DNA of 20,501 bases from Mageeibacillus sp. UBA3708 (GCA_002371375.1 DFIB01000096.1:1-20501); one strand, 5' to 3'; numbered from the stretch's first letter, positions 1 through 7,522 are shown. Translations and numbers: made by a program. Notes: generated by a model not told the origin, from the letters alone.

Positions 1-2
1 AT

Positions 3-662
3 CAGGTATACCACACATTAAAGAAGGAAAACCCGGATAAACTGACCGTTGCCGGGTGCTGGGTACATGCCAAAAGGAAATATGCTGAGATTATAAAAGC
101 CGTAGGAGAAAAGAAGGCTGTAGGTACTATTGCATACGAAGGCAATCAGAAGATTGCAGCAATTACCTATGTGAACAATATGGTCAAGGGTAAATCAAAC
201 AAGGTAATCCTTAACCACAGACAGTCAGTTGTAAAACCTCTTGTTGACGATTACTTCAACTGGATCAGAAAAACACTTGATACAACGGTCTTGGACAAAG
301 CAAGCAAAACATACAAAGCTTTAACCTATTCTCTTCATCAGGAAGAGTATCTGAGAGAGTTCCTGAACAATCCTATTATCCCAATGGACAACAACGATGC
401 AGAGAGGAGCATCAGATCTTTCTGCGTTGGGAAACACAACTGGAAACTTTGCGATACTAAGAACGGAGCCAGGAGCAGCGGTATTCTGTACAGCATAGCA
501 GAGACAGCCAAAGCAAACAATCTGAAACCGGCAGAATACATGCAGTATCTTCTTGAACAGATCCTGCTCCACGACGAGGACACACCAAGCACTTATCTTC
601 CGTTACTAATGCCTTGGTCTGAGGATCTGCCGGACAGCTGCAGAAATACAATTAAATCTTGA
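3..662 (+). CDS. tnpC: IS66-family transposase, C-terminal part (5' end outside window)
   Basis: The reading frame is open from the left window edge, so about 219 C-terminal residues are seen and the real start lies outside. The segment VAGCWVHAKRKYAEIIKA near the left edge matches the GCW.HARR-type motif of IS66 transposases. The motif NNDAERSIR (about nt 388-414) holds the glutamate of the DDE catalytic triad, and it is followed by the usual KNWLF-like stretch, here KHNWKLC. IS66 TnpC proteins are DDE enzymes that cut and paste the element, usually encoded after tnpA and tnpB, which would lie to the left. An ATG at 171 is internal and should not be used. The C-terminus is complete, ending in a TGA at 660-662 just before a hairpin and the element's right end, so this copy may be intact. 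Confidence 0.93.
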   Translation, partial: QVYHTLKKENPDKLTVAGCWVHAKRKYAEIIKAVGEKKAVGTIAYEGNQKIAAITYVNNMVKGKSNKVILNHRQSVVKPLVDDYFNWIRKTLDTTVLDKASKTYKALTYSLHQEEYLREFLNNPIIPMDNNDAERSIRSFCVGKHNWKLCDTKNGARSSGILYSIAETAKANNLKPAEYMQYLLEQILLHDEDTPSTYLPLLMPWSEDLPDSCRNTIKS

Positions 663-669
663 ACGTAAA

Positions 670-692
670 ACGCCGGGCTGAACGCTCGGCGT
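670..692 (+). terminator. Hairpin after IS66 transposase
   Basis: Nine-base arms at 670-678 and 684-692 (ACGCCGGGC and GCTCGGCGT, one G-T pair) enclose a five-base loop, starting eight bases after the transposase stop. There is no long T tract after it (TAAATATTG follows), so its terminator strength is uncertain. It could equally be part of the element's terminal region. Confidence 0.5.
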
Positions 693-726
693 AAATATTG
701 CAAGGTACCGATGGTTTACCGTTTAC

Positions 727-928
727 GTTAAACAGTATGAATATGACTAGAGATGATATTTGTGATGTAGTGAGTGATTATGCAGATTCTGATGGTTCTG
801 AGTGCTTTGCTGAATGCATAGCTGATATAACTACATCTGCTACTCCAAGTGTATTCAGTGTTAATATTATAAATGAATATCATAGAAGGCTTTCGATTGC
901 ACGAAACAGAGGAGAAGAATCAATATGA
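727..928 (+). pseudogene. 3' remnant of a gene interrupted by IS66; zincin/ADP-ribosyltransferase-like C-terminus
   Basis: An open frame runs out of the IS66 end into TTAAACAGTATGAATATG and continues to the TGA at 926-928, giving about 66 residues that are not IS sequence. The conserved-looking core is VSDYADSDGSECFAECIAD followed by about 20 residues. That resembles the C-terminal [S/N]xYA...EFFAE.FAD segment found in phage minor-head/ADP-ribosyltransferase proteins and zincin-like domains, where the Glu is a late metal ligand. This assignment rests on the motif only. The upstream part, including any HExxH, is missing, so the gene is probably truncated by the insertion. Restart at the ATG at 738 or 744 is possible but no clear ribosome site is seen. 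Confidence 0.5.
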
Positions 929-1083
929 GAATTGCAATTCCAATGAAACTAGCAGAATATATTCGGTTGAGAGATGGTAAAATTGTTTTCAAAAAAGAAC
1001 TGCCAACATCATTAATGGCTGACTTTGAAGAGTTTAAAGCAGAATATGAAAGAATTATAACAAGTCAAAATGATTATAAGTGA
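925..1083 (+). CDS. Small hypothetical protein (52 aa), overlapping the truncated gene
   Basis: The ATG at 925 overlaps the stop of the preceding remnant (ATGA), a classic translational-coupling arrangement. GGAG at 911-914, inside the upstream gene, sits upstream as a ribosome site. The product begins MRIAIPMKLAEYIRLRDGKI and ends in a charged, probably helical stretch (about residues 32-46, ADFEEFKAEYERII). No family is recognised. Because it is coupled to a gene that lost its 5' part to IS66, it may no longer be expressed from its native promoter. The region is visibly AT-richer than the genes downstream. Its pairing with a toxin-like C-terminus suggests an accessory gene pair, but no function can be assigned. 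Confidence 0.55.
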   Translation: MRIAIPMKLAEYIRLRDGKIVFKKELPTSLMADFEEFKAEYERIITSQNDYK

Positions 1084-1186
1084 ATTATGTTCATTTATAA
1101 ATAATGATAAGTCTTAGTTCATTGTACATACAGATAGGTTGCATTGTCTGTAGAGTGTCACGTTCAGCTCAATACACCCCTAAAAC

Positions 1187-1224
1187 AACACCTAAGGTGT
1201 TCCACTTCAGGTGATATTTTCACC
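1187..1224. promoter_or_regulatory. Two dyads upstream of the CHAP/choline-binding gene
   Basis: A perfect 15-base inverted repeat (arms AACACCT 1187-1193 and AGGTGTT 1195-1201) is followed by a second dyad, GGTGA 1210-1214 and TCACC 1220-1224. They lie about 90-120 bases before the ATG at 1310. They could be operator sites or a 5'-leader structure. No convincing -35/-10 pair was found with them. Confidence 0.35.
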
Positions 1225-1309
1225 CGCACAAAAAACTATCAAACTCATTGAACTTTCACCCACCCCCCTGCGTCATAAGGGTACAAACAACAAAGCGGAG
1301 GTGAATAAA

Positions 1310-4300
1310 ATGAAATTTTGGCATAAGTGTTTATCAACGATACTGGCACTCCTGACGGTGGCATCCGTCATCATCGTGATGCCGGAAGAGAAGGTTGAGG
1401 CGGCGGGGAGCCTGACTCCTTTCCAGCAGGCTGTACAGAGCGTTACTTCGGAGGCGAAGGGGAAGTACAGAAAAGGATTGAATTCTGATTTCGGATGGAG
1501 CATTCCGGCTGAAGCCTGGTGCGGGTACTATGCAGATTATGTCCTCAGGACGGCGCTGGCAAGGTGCGGCTACTCCAACTATAGCGATTATTATTCGTCA
1601 GGTGAGATGCCGGGTGCAACGAGGATCGCACGCAAGGAATCCAATGACGGGCGGTGGCAGGCCTATTATTCGTGGAACGACTGGACATTCAGCGACCGTC
1701 AGGGAGTAGCCACGGGCAACGTATCGTCTTATGTGCCTCAGGTAGGTGACATAGTCACCATCAATACCGGCAGCAATCCGGATCCAGATCATACGGCGGT
1801 GATCTGTAAAGTGTACAGCGACAACAGCTTTCAGACGTCGGACGGGAATACGGGGTACTCCTCCTTTCGCAAGACCCACGGATATGAGGGCGGTGTTGAC
1901 GACATGGTTGTTCGGACATATGACTACAGCAGGCCGAACAAGTCATCAGCCTTCAAGGGCGGCTGCGGCAATGTAGTCTGCATTGTACGTCCGTATGACC
2001 CTACTGCGGGCAGCTCATCACACTCTGTCTCGGAGCTCGGATCGCCCTGGTATCCGTCAGATGATTTCTATGCATATATTGTTAAACGTGACGGCTGGGT
2101 ACATCTGGAATCAGCAGGAAATGACGGTGCGGATCACAATGTAACGCTGGCGAGGGGAAGCAACAACGATAACTATTCCGGACAGTTGTGGAGATTCGAG
2201 AAACAGAATAACGGAACTTATGTTATTTACAACCAGTGGGACGGTTATGTGCTGGATGCGTATAATCTGGGAAAGACGAACGGAACGAATGTAACAACTT
2301 ACGGAGTGTACAACGGTGGCGGTAATCAGCAATGGTATTTGTATAATACATCAGGCGGTGTTGTCATAAAGCCTGCTTACTGTGATCTTGTTCTTGACGT
2401 TAACGGCGGTTCATCTGACAGGGGTACAAATGTGCAGCTCTGGGAATATAATGCCTCGGCAGCGCAGATGTTCAGTGTGTACATTGTCGCCAGAAGATAT
2501 ACAGCGCCGGATCATTATGCATATCTGATCAATAAGGGCCCGTGGAAGCACCTTGAGGCGGCGGAATCAGGCAATGTTCAGATTGCTGCAAATGGTAATG
2601 ACAGCCTGGATCCCAAGCAGATCTGGCAGATGGATCTGCAGTCTGACAAGAGTTATATCATACGTAATGCTTTCGACGGGAAAGTTCTTGACTGCAACAA
2701 AGGCAATAATACAAGAGGAACCAATGTGCTGACTTATGCAGACAACGGTTCGTCCAATCAGAGATTCTGTCTGTACAGTGTCGAGAGCGAGTATGGCAAT
2801 AAGGCGGGCGGATTCATCATAAGACCTGCGTATTCGAATCATCTTGTGCTCGATGTTACTGGCGGTACGGCGAACAAGGGAACAAATATCGGACTGTGGA
2901 ATTTCAACTTTACCGATGCCCAGGTATTCTCGGATTATGATCTGAAGAATGACGGCGTGAATTACAGCAAGCCTTCAAGGCCTGCAGCACCGGTACTGAC
3001 AGCACCTGCTTCTTATACTGTCAATGAAGAGCAGAAGATATCATGGACAGGTTCGGCACTGAGATCGGATAAGTTCGATTCACGCCTCTACAGGATCGAG
3101 GTCACGGACAGCAGCGGAAAGGTATTCTATTCCGATGCGGGCAATGTCACTTCCAGCGGGATATGTTTCAACACAGAGGGCACGTACAGGCTCAGGGTGC
3201 TGGCCGTCAACACCAAATACAGAGACTGTTGTTCTGCAAGCAACACTGTTGTGTGCACTGTCAGCAAACCGGTTACCGATCTCACGATAGACAGCATCAA
3301 ATATCAGACATACACGGGCTCACCCATAACGCCCGATATAACTGTCAGGGCAGGGGGCGTGATCCTCTCGAAAAACATTCACTACACAGCTACATACAAG
3401 AATAATATCAATGCGGGGACAGCTACTGTAACAATAACCGGCAAGGGATTATATTCAGGGTCAACCGCAACGGCAACATATAAGATTAATCCCGGACAGA
3501 TCAGTGAGACTTCAATATCCGAGATCCGGATGCAGAAATATACAGGTAATGCCATTGAACCGGATGTAACAGTAAAGGACGGTAATAATACCTTGATATG
3601 TAATACTGACTATACGTTGAAGTACTCAAATAACATTAATGCCGGAACTGCTGTGGTAACGGTTACCGGCAAAGGCAACTATACCGGAACAAAGACGGCA
3701 ACGTTCAAGATCATTGAGGACTTTACTGCGTTCACAATTTCTGATATCCCGGACCAGACATACACGGGTTCTCCGATAATACCTGAAGTAACTGTTAAGA
3801 TCGGCAGCAAAACTCTCGTTAAGGATGTGGATTACACGGTTCACTGCTTTAACAACACCGATGCGGGCACGGCCACTATGTATGTGTCGGGCAAAGGGAA
3901 TTATGCAGACATCGCGAAAATGACTTTCACTATTGCAGCAAAGCCCTTAAGCGGAGTATCAGTGTCATATGTTCCGGAGCAGACGTATACGGGATCGGCT
4001 ATAACACCTGATTTCACAGTTGATGACGGAAGTAAGACGCTTGTTAAGGGAACGGACTACACTGTTAAGTACTCCAATAATGTCGATATCGGGAGGGCCA
4101 AAATAACGATATCAGGCAAGGGGAATTACATGGGGACAAAGACCGTGACATTCAGGATCGTTGATTATCCTCCAATACCCGTGGTCGAACTGATACCGGA
4201 CTTCAAATGGCGAAAGATATCAGGCAAATGGTACTACATGGACATGTTTGGTACGGTTACTGCAGGGTTCGCAGATATCGATGGAGCCAAGTATTACTTT

Positions 4301-4630
4301 AGTGACAGCGGAGTGATGCTTACCGGGTGGCAGAAGATAGACGGAGTGTGGTATTATTTCGCAGGCTCCGGTGAGATGAAGACCGGCTGGGTCAAGAGCG
4401 GCGGCAAATGGTACTACATGGATGATGACGGAATAATGCAGACAGGCTGGAGGAAGATCGGAGGCGACTGGTATTATTTTGCATCGAGTGGTGCTGCTTA
4501 CACAAAAAAGTGGCTGAAGAGCGGCGAGAAGTGGTACTACTTCGGAAGCGATGCGAGGATGGTGAAGAGCATTACGAAGAAGATAGGCGGGAAAGTCTAT
4601 ACTTTCGATTCGTCAGGGGCTATGAAGTAA
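1310..4630 (+). CDS. Secreted CHAP-domain, ricin-lectin, Ig-like repeat, choline-binding protein
   Basis: The product has 1106 residues from the ATG at 1310, chosen because CGGAGGTG precedes it and a signal peptide follows at once (MKFWHK..., hydrophobic core, cleavage near VEAA-G, residue 31). Domains in order: a CHAP-like papain-fold amidase/peptidase at about 35-230, with candidate catalytic Cys71 in AWCGYYADYV and His161 in DHTAVICKV; two beta-trefoil ricin-type lectin modules (about 244-391 and 401-541), each with QLW/QxW and NGTNV/RGTNV motifs; a fibronectin/Ig-like domain (about 556-654); four tandem repeats of about 70 residues (655-951) with the core QTYTGSPITP...DYT..YSNN..AGTA..TI.GKGNY; and WYYF choline-binding repeats (about 966-1106) that would hold it on the cell wall. 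The likely role is a surface peptidoglycan hydrolase or peptidase with carbohydrate binding. The substrate is unknown. The next gene shares the anchor repeats. Confidence 0.88.
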   Translation: MKFWHKCLSTILALLTVASVIIVMPEEKVEAAGSLTPFQQAVQSVTSEAKGKYRKGLNSDFGWSIPAEAWCGYYADYVLRTALARCGYSNYSDYYSSGEMPGATRIARKESNDGRWQAYYSWNDWTFSDRQGVATGNVSSYVPQVGDIVTINTGSNPDPDHTAVICKVYSDNSFQTSDGNTGYSSFRKTHGYEGGVDDMVVRTYDYSRPNKSSAFKGGCGNVVCIVRPYDPTAGSSSHSVSELGSPWYPSDDFYAYIVKRDGWVHLESAGNDGADHNVTLARGSNNDNYSGQLWRFEKQNNGTYVIYNQWDGYVLDAYNLGKTNGTNVTTYGVYNGGGNQQWYLYNTSGGVVIKPAYCDLVLDVNGGSSDRGTNVQLWEYNASAAQMFSVYIVARRYTAPDHYAYLINKGPWKHLEAAESGNVQIAANGNDSLDPKQIWQMDLQSDKSYIIRNAFDGKVLDCNKGNNTRGTNVLTYADNGSSNQRFCLYSVESEYGNKAGGFIIRPAYSNHLVLDVTGGTANKGTNIGLWNFNFTDAQVFSDYDLKNDGVNYSKPSRPAAPVLTAPASYTVNEEQKISWTGSALRSDKFDSRLYRIEVTDSSGKVFYSDAGNVTSSGICFNTEGTYRLRVLAVNTKYRDCCSASNTVVCTVSKPVTDLTIDSIKYQTYTGSPITPDITVRAGGVILSKNIHYTATYKNNINAGTATVTITGKGLYSGSTATATYKINPGQISETSISEIRMQKYTGNAIEPDVTVKDGNNTLICNTDYTLKYSNNINAGTAVVTVTGKGNYTGTKTATFKIIEDFTAFTISDIPDQTYTGSPIIPEVTVKIGSKTLVKDVDYTVHCFNNTDAGTATMYVSGKGNYADIAKMTFTIAAKPLSGVSVSYVPEQTYTGSAITPDFTVDDGSKTLVKGTDYTVKYSNNVDIGRAKITISGKGNYMGTKTVTFRIVDYPPIPVVELIPDFKWRKISGKWYYMDMFGTVTAGFADIDGAKYYFSDSGVMLTGWQKIDGVWYYFAGSGEMKTGWVKSGGKWYYMDDDGIMQTGWRKIGGDWYYFASSGAAYTKKWLKSGEKWYYFGSDARMVKSITKKIGGKVYTFDSSGAMK

Positions 4631-4641
4631 TCTCTCATGAG

Positions 4642-4669
4642 TTGTTTAGTGAAGATTATTTGCTATAAT
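4642..4669 (+). promoter_or_regulatory. Sigma-A promoter with extended -10 for the second choline-binding gene
   Basis: TTGTTT at 4642-4647 and TATAAT at 4664-4669 are 16 bases apart. The bases before the -10 are TGC, giving a TGnTATAAT extended -10. GGAGG at 4686-4690 and the ATG at 4696 follow, so the leader is very short. The gene can therefore be transcribed independently of the upstream gene. Confidence 0.75.
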
Positions 4670-4695
4670 GATAAAAAAAGTTTCCGGAGGTTATC

Positions 4696-5694
4696 ATGAG
4701 AGATTTATTCAGGAAAACCTGTGCGGCAGTCCTGGTTCTGTGCGCTTTAGTATGTATCATTCCTTATCAGGTCTTTGCAGCAGGCAAGACAGGATGGCGG
4801 CAGGAAGGCAAAGCGTGGGATGGTCTGTACGACTGGCGGTACTATACAACATCAACGACTTATGTCACGGGCTGGAAGAAGATCGGCGGGAAATGGTACT
4901 ACTTCGGATCTGACGGTATAATGTTCCGCCAGCACATTAACTACGAGACATATGTGAGTGTAGAGGTAATAGAAGGTAAGAAGTACGCATTCAATACAAG
5001 CGGTCAGATGCTCTCCTCAAAGTGGGAAGGGATGCCGGGCGGAGATACTTATTTTACTTCGGACGGATCTATGGTAGATCAGGGGTGGAATAAGATAAGC
5101 GGCAAGTGGTATTACTTTGTAAAAGACAGCTTCGGAAACATCATAAAGTTGTGCAAGGATAACTGCAGCAGATTGTATGGCAAGTGTAATATGTTTACCT
5201 ACTATTATTCTGATACTTTCGAGTATAAGGGACGCGCTTTCCGTCAGAACGGTGATGCTTGTGAAGGCTGGGTTCAGGGTGTATCGAACGGCTACAGTGA
5301 TAATAAGACTCACTGGTATTATTTCCTGCAGAAAGGTGAGGCAGTCACTGGCTGGAAGAAGATTGGCGGAACGTGGTACTATTTTGTACCCACTCAGACG
5401 TCAACCTCAGGTCTCTGGTTTGACAGATGTGAGATGGTTTATGATTGCAGGATCAGTATCGGAGGCAAGACATACATCTTTGGAAAGGGCGGACAGATGC
5501 TTACCGGCTGGCAGAAGGCATATGGTGTCTGGTATTATTTGAGCGCAGGCGGAGAAGCCGTTACGGGCTGGAAGAAGATAAGCAAGAAATGGTACTGGTT
5601 CGACATTACAGGATCTATGGCCGCCGGCAGAACCGTAAGGATCAACGGGAAGGATTACAAATTCAACTCCTCCGGAGTATGCACGAATCCGTAA
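4696..5694 (+). CDS. Secreted choline-binding (cell-wall-binding) repeat protein
   Basis: The product has 332 residues. The start at 4696 is supported by CCGGAGGTTATC immediately upstream and by a signal peptide (MRDLFRK, then a hydrophobic core to about IIPYQVFAA, cleavage near 28). The mature part consists almost entirely of WYYF-type repeats (GWKKIGGKWYYF, GWNKISGKWYYF, GWKKISKKWYWF), the CW-binding-1 family that binds choline on teichoic acid or related wall polymers. Several repeats are lengthened or degenerate, for example around SRLYGKCNMFTYYYSDTFEY. No catalytic domain is visible, so it is probably a wall-anchored structural or adhesion protein, or a partner of the larger protein upstream. 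The repeats of the two proteins are alike (GGKWYYF), suggesting duplication. The next gene starts 28 bases on without an obvious terminator and may be co-transcribed. Confidence 0.87.
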   Translation: MRDLFRKTCAAVLVLCALVCIIPYQVFAAGKTGWRQEGKAWDGLYDWRYYTTSTTYVTGWKKIGGKWYYFGSDGIMFRQHINYETYVSVEVIEGKKYAFNTSGQMLSSKWEGMPGGDTYFTSDGSMVDQGWNKISGKWYYFVKDSFGNIIKLCKDNCSRLYGKCNMFTYYYSDTFEYKGRAFRQNGDACEGWVQGVSNGYSDNKTHWYYFLQKGEAVTGWKKIGGTWYYFVPTQTSTSGLWFDRCEMVYDCRISIGGKTYIFGKGGQMLTGWQKAYGVWYYLSAGGEAVTGWKKISKKWYWFDITGSMAAGRTVRINGKDYKFNSSGVCTNP

Positions 5695-5722
5695 AGAATC
5701 ACAATATAGTGGGGTTAATGTA

Positions 5723-6199
5723 ATGTTCAGGCCGATGAGAAGGATCAAGCAGCAGATCTCCGATGCGGAATGCGTCGAGGTCCTCAAGAATACAAAGAGG
5801 GGAGTGCTGTCCCTTATGGGGGACGACGGGTATCCGTACGGCATCCCGATAGATCACTGGTATTGTGAAGAAGACGGGAAGATATATTTCCACGGTGCGA
5901 AGGAAGGCCACAAGATCGACTCCATAAGACGGTGTGACAAGGTCAGCTACTGTACTTATGACGAGGGTTACAGGAGAGAAGGTGAGTGGGCACTTAACAT
6001 AAGGAGTGTCATCGTCTTTGGCAGGATAAGTCTTGTGGAGGATGAGGAGCTTGCACGGAGGATATGCACAGAGCTGACGCGGAAGTTCACCGACGATGAA
6101 GAGTATCTGGCAAAGGAACTCAGGAACGCTTTCCCGCGGGTGCAGTGCCTGGCGATAACGCCGAAGCATATGACCGGGAAGCTTGTTAACGAATCTTAA
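5723..6199 (+). CDS. Pyridoxamine 5'-phosphate oxidase-like flavin-binding split-barrel protein (NimA-like)
   Basis: The product has 158 residues beginning MFRPMRRIKQQI. The pattern GVLSLMGDDGYPYGIPIDHWY followed by GKIYFHGAKEGHKIDSIRR matches the FMN-binding split-barrel family that includes NimA-type nitroimidazole reductases and many small clostridial flavoproteins. The His of YFHGAKEGHK sits where family members carry a conserved histidine. Length is typical (about 150-160). These proteins bind FMN or F420-like cofactors in the cytoplasm and reduce small molecules; the substrate here cannot be read from sequence. The ribosome site is modest (GGGG at 5711-5714, start at 5723). It probably reads through from the preceding gene and is closed by a hairpin at 6207-6240. 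Confidence 0.82.
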   Translation: MFRPMRRIKQQISDAECVEVLKNTKRGVLSLMGDDGYPYGIPIDHWYCEEDGKIYFHGAKEGHKIDSIRRCDKVSYCTYDEGYRREGEWALNIRSVIVFGRISLVEDEELARRICTELTRKFTDDEEYLAKELRNAFPRVQCLAITPKHMTGKLVNES

Positions 6200-6206
6200 G
6201 AAGTAC

Positions 6207-6240
6207 AGGGGCTGCCTCATCTGATGTGAGCACAGCCCCT
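6207..6240. terminator. Convergent-gene hairpin
   Basis: Perfect 8-base arms AGGGGCTG (6207-6214) and CAGCCCCT (6233-6240), with partial inner pairing, lie between the flavoprotein gene (plus) and the XRE gene (minus). There is no strong T tract on either side, so it may work as a weak bidirectional terminator. Confidence 0.6.
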
Positions 6241-6266
6241 TATCCTTAACTCAATCCCTATCCTTT

Positions 6267-6293
6267 ATTCCCGTTATTGAATTCCCGTTATTG
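6267..6293. repeat. Two-copy 14-bp tandem repeat at XRE gene 3' end
   Basis: ATTCCCGTTATTG occurs at 6267-6279 and 6281-6293. The second copy contains the stop codon of the minus-strand XRE gene (6288-6290). This is probably a small local duplication. Confidence 0.6.
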
Positions 6294-6488
6294 TTGTTCA
6301 TCCCAGAACAATTCGTCGAGTGTCTTGCCGAGAGCTTTGCATATGGCTATGCAAAGGTTGATCGTCGGATTGTAGTCGCCCTTCTCAATGGCGTTGATCG
6401 TCTGCCTTGATACACCGACTCTGTCAGCCAGATCCTGCTGCGACATGTCGAGCGCGGCGCGGGCTGACTTAAGTCTTAAGTTTTTCAT
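6288..6488 (-). CDS. Small XRE-family transcriptional regulator (66 aa)
   Basis: MKNLRLKSARAALDMSQQDLADRVGVSRQTINAIEKGDYNPTI is a nearly ideal Cro/CI-type helix-turn-helix: helix 2 SQQDLADRVGV and recognition helix SRQTINAIEKGD. At 66 residues it is the bare DNA-binding domain, the same size as many small clostridial regulators next to membrane-protein genes. It starts inside the 3' end of the upstream membrane-protein gene (20-base overlap, 6469-6488), with GAGGAGGCC as ribosome site, so the two are translationally coupled. The likely role is autorepression of the pair through the dyads at 7489-7522; that part is inference. Confidence 0.88.
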   Translation of the reverse strand: MKNLRLKSARAALDMSQQDLADRVGVSRQTINAIEKGDYNPTINLCIAICKALGKTLDELFWDEQQ

Positions 6489-7446
6489 CTTCGGCCTCCT
6501 CTGCGCGCAACTCGCGCTTCTCTGCAGCGCCCTTGATGATCATCTCGATGCCCATCGTCGTCAGGCAGATGCCGGTAATAAGGTAGATGAATCCGAGATT
6601 GAAGCTTCCGATGCTTCCGAACAGGAATCCGAAGACACCTGACATAAGGAGCTCCAGGATGCCGACAATGAGAAAGATGATGGCGAGCGGATATCTCTTG
6701 CCTCTGATCCCCATATAGGCATCATTCATATCCGATATTATCGTAAATGTCGCCGTGCCGATCAGCGCCAGTCCCATAGCGCACTCATAAAGTGTGAGCG
6801 GGAAGCCTTCGGAAGTGAAGCTGTACAGACCGACTGCGAACAGGCAGACGATGACTACCAGGAAAGAATTCATCGCGGCCATTCCGCGCACTCTGATCTG
6901 CCTCTCGTCGTATTCCTTCTCGTAGCTCCTGTTGACTGAGAAGATGATGAATATTCCGAATGCCAGGAGCGCCACAGCAATAGCGATAGTGATGCCGTTG
7001 TCGAAGGTTGAGAGATCCTCAGCGTGCAGCAATACCTTGTAGCTGACTGAGTATTCGCCGTCTTCGAGGACTGCGCCGCCCTTAAGTTCAGGAGTGATCA
7101 TCAGAAAGATCCCGTTGTTTGCGACGTTCAGTTCACCTGTCGTCAGTGTCACGTTGGTGGCTGATGCAGAATATACCGGATCGTTGTTCGGCATCACGGT
7201 GGTGATCCTGATATTTGAGATGAACTCGTCCGGGCCTGCGATGTCGATCTTGAAGCTGCAGGTATCGCCTACCGGATTGAAGTATACCGGGTTGAGCCTG
7301 GTGTCCTCGATCTTGCCGTCAGTAATAATGACGGAATTTGTGTAGGAGAGGTTCTGCTCGTTCTTGTGTGATATCGAGATATAGGCTACTGCCGCGATCA
7401 CGATAACTGTAATTATGATCGATACAAGTGTTGTTTTGATCTTCAT
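6469..7446 (-). CDS. Membrane protein paired with XRE regulator (325 aa, about six helices)
   Basis: The ATG at 7446-7444 has AAGGAGGAT eight bases upstream. The protein has one N-terminal helix (about 7-24), an extracytoplasmic beta-rich region of about 125 residues (26-148), then five more helices (about 151-171, 193-210, 220-238, 253-273, 282-304) and a charged cytoplasmic tail rich in Glu/Lys. Between helices 2 and 3 lies EKEYDERQIRVRG (176-188), a motif of the DERQ type common in small integral membrane proteins encoded beside XRE regulators in Clostridia. No transporter or enzyme motif is visible, so the function is unknown. The outer domain could sense or bind a ligand. It leads a two-gene operon with the small XRE gene and has its own strong promoter. 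Confidence 0.8.
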   Translation of the reverse strand: MKIKTTLVSIIITVIVIAAVAYISISHKNEQNLSYTNSVIITDGKIEDTRLNPVYFNPVGDTCSFKIDIAGPDEFISNIRITTVMPNNDPVYSASATNVTLTTGELNVANNGIFLMITPELKGGAVLEDGEYSVSYKVLLHAEDLSTFDNGITIAIAVALLAFGIFIIFSVNRSYEKEYDERQIRVRGMAAMNSFLVVIVCLFAVGLYSFTSEGFPLTLYECAMGLALIGTATFTIISDMNDAYMGIRGKRYPLAIIFLIVGILELLMSGVFGFLFGSIGSFNLGFIYLITGICLTTMGIEMIIKGAAEKRELRAEEAEDEKLKT

Positions 7447-7472
7447 AGTTCTATCCTCCTTATCGTGACCAC

Positions 7473-7501
7473 ATAGTAACAGGTTGGCGACATAATGTCA
7501 A
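7473..7501 (-). promoter_or_regulatory. Sigma-A promoter of the membrane protein/XRE operon
   Basis: On the minus strand, TTGACA (7501-7496) and TACTAT (7478-7473) are exactly 17 bases apart, 27 bases from the start codon region. The -35 is a perfect consensus. Confidence 0.85.
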
Positions 7502-7522
7502 GTATATACGACAAAAAGTCGT
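7489..7522. promoter_or_regulatory. Two operator-like dyads over and behind the -35
   Basis: Dyad 1 is GACAT-A-ATGTC at 7489-7499, overlapping the -35. Dyad 2 is ACGAC-AAAAA-GTCGT at 7508-7522. Both share a CGACAnAAnGTC-like core and their centres (7494 and 7515) are 21 bases apart, two DNA turns, so dimers would bind the same face. The paired XRE protein is the obvious candidate ligand, but this is inferred. Confidence 0.6.

Larger units (their letters stand above)
1..726 (+). mobile_element. IS66-family insertion sequence, right end
   Basis: The element enters from the left with its transposase gene. Its right end is placed at about 726. There the sequence GGTTTACCGTTTAC reads, in reverse complement, as GTAAACGGTAAACC, which fits the GTAA-type outward ends of IS66-family elements. 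The left end, tnpA, tnpB and the target duplication are outside the window, so the boundary is an inference from the terminal motif and from the coding sequence that begins abruptly after it. Confidence 0.7.

Noticed and set aside
698..726. Start of the truncated gene inside the IS66 end
   Set aside because: These bases belong to the insertion sequence terminus. The frame being open there is incidental fusion and has no ribosome site.
1211..1309. Upstream GTG start adding 33 residues to the CHAP protein
   Set aside because: It would place a non-signal sequence before the signal peptide and has no ribosome site. The ATG at 1310 follows CGGAGGTG and opens a signal peptide directly.
4668..4913. 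Plus-strand frame overlapping the second choline-binding gene start
   Set aside because: It is a frame shadow beginning in the -10 region. The overlapping frame has a signal peptide and WYYF repeats.
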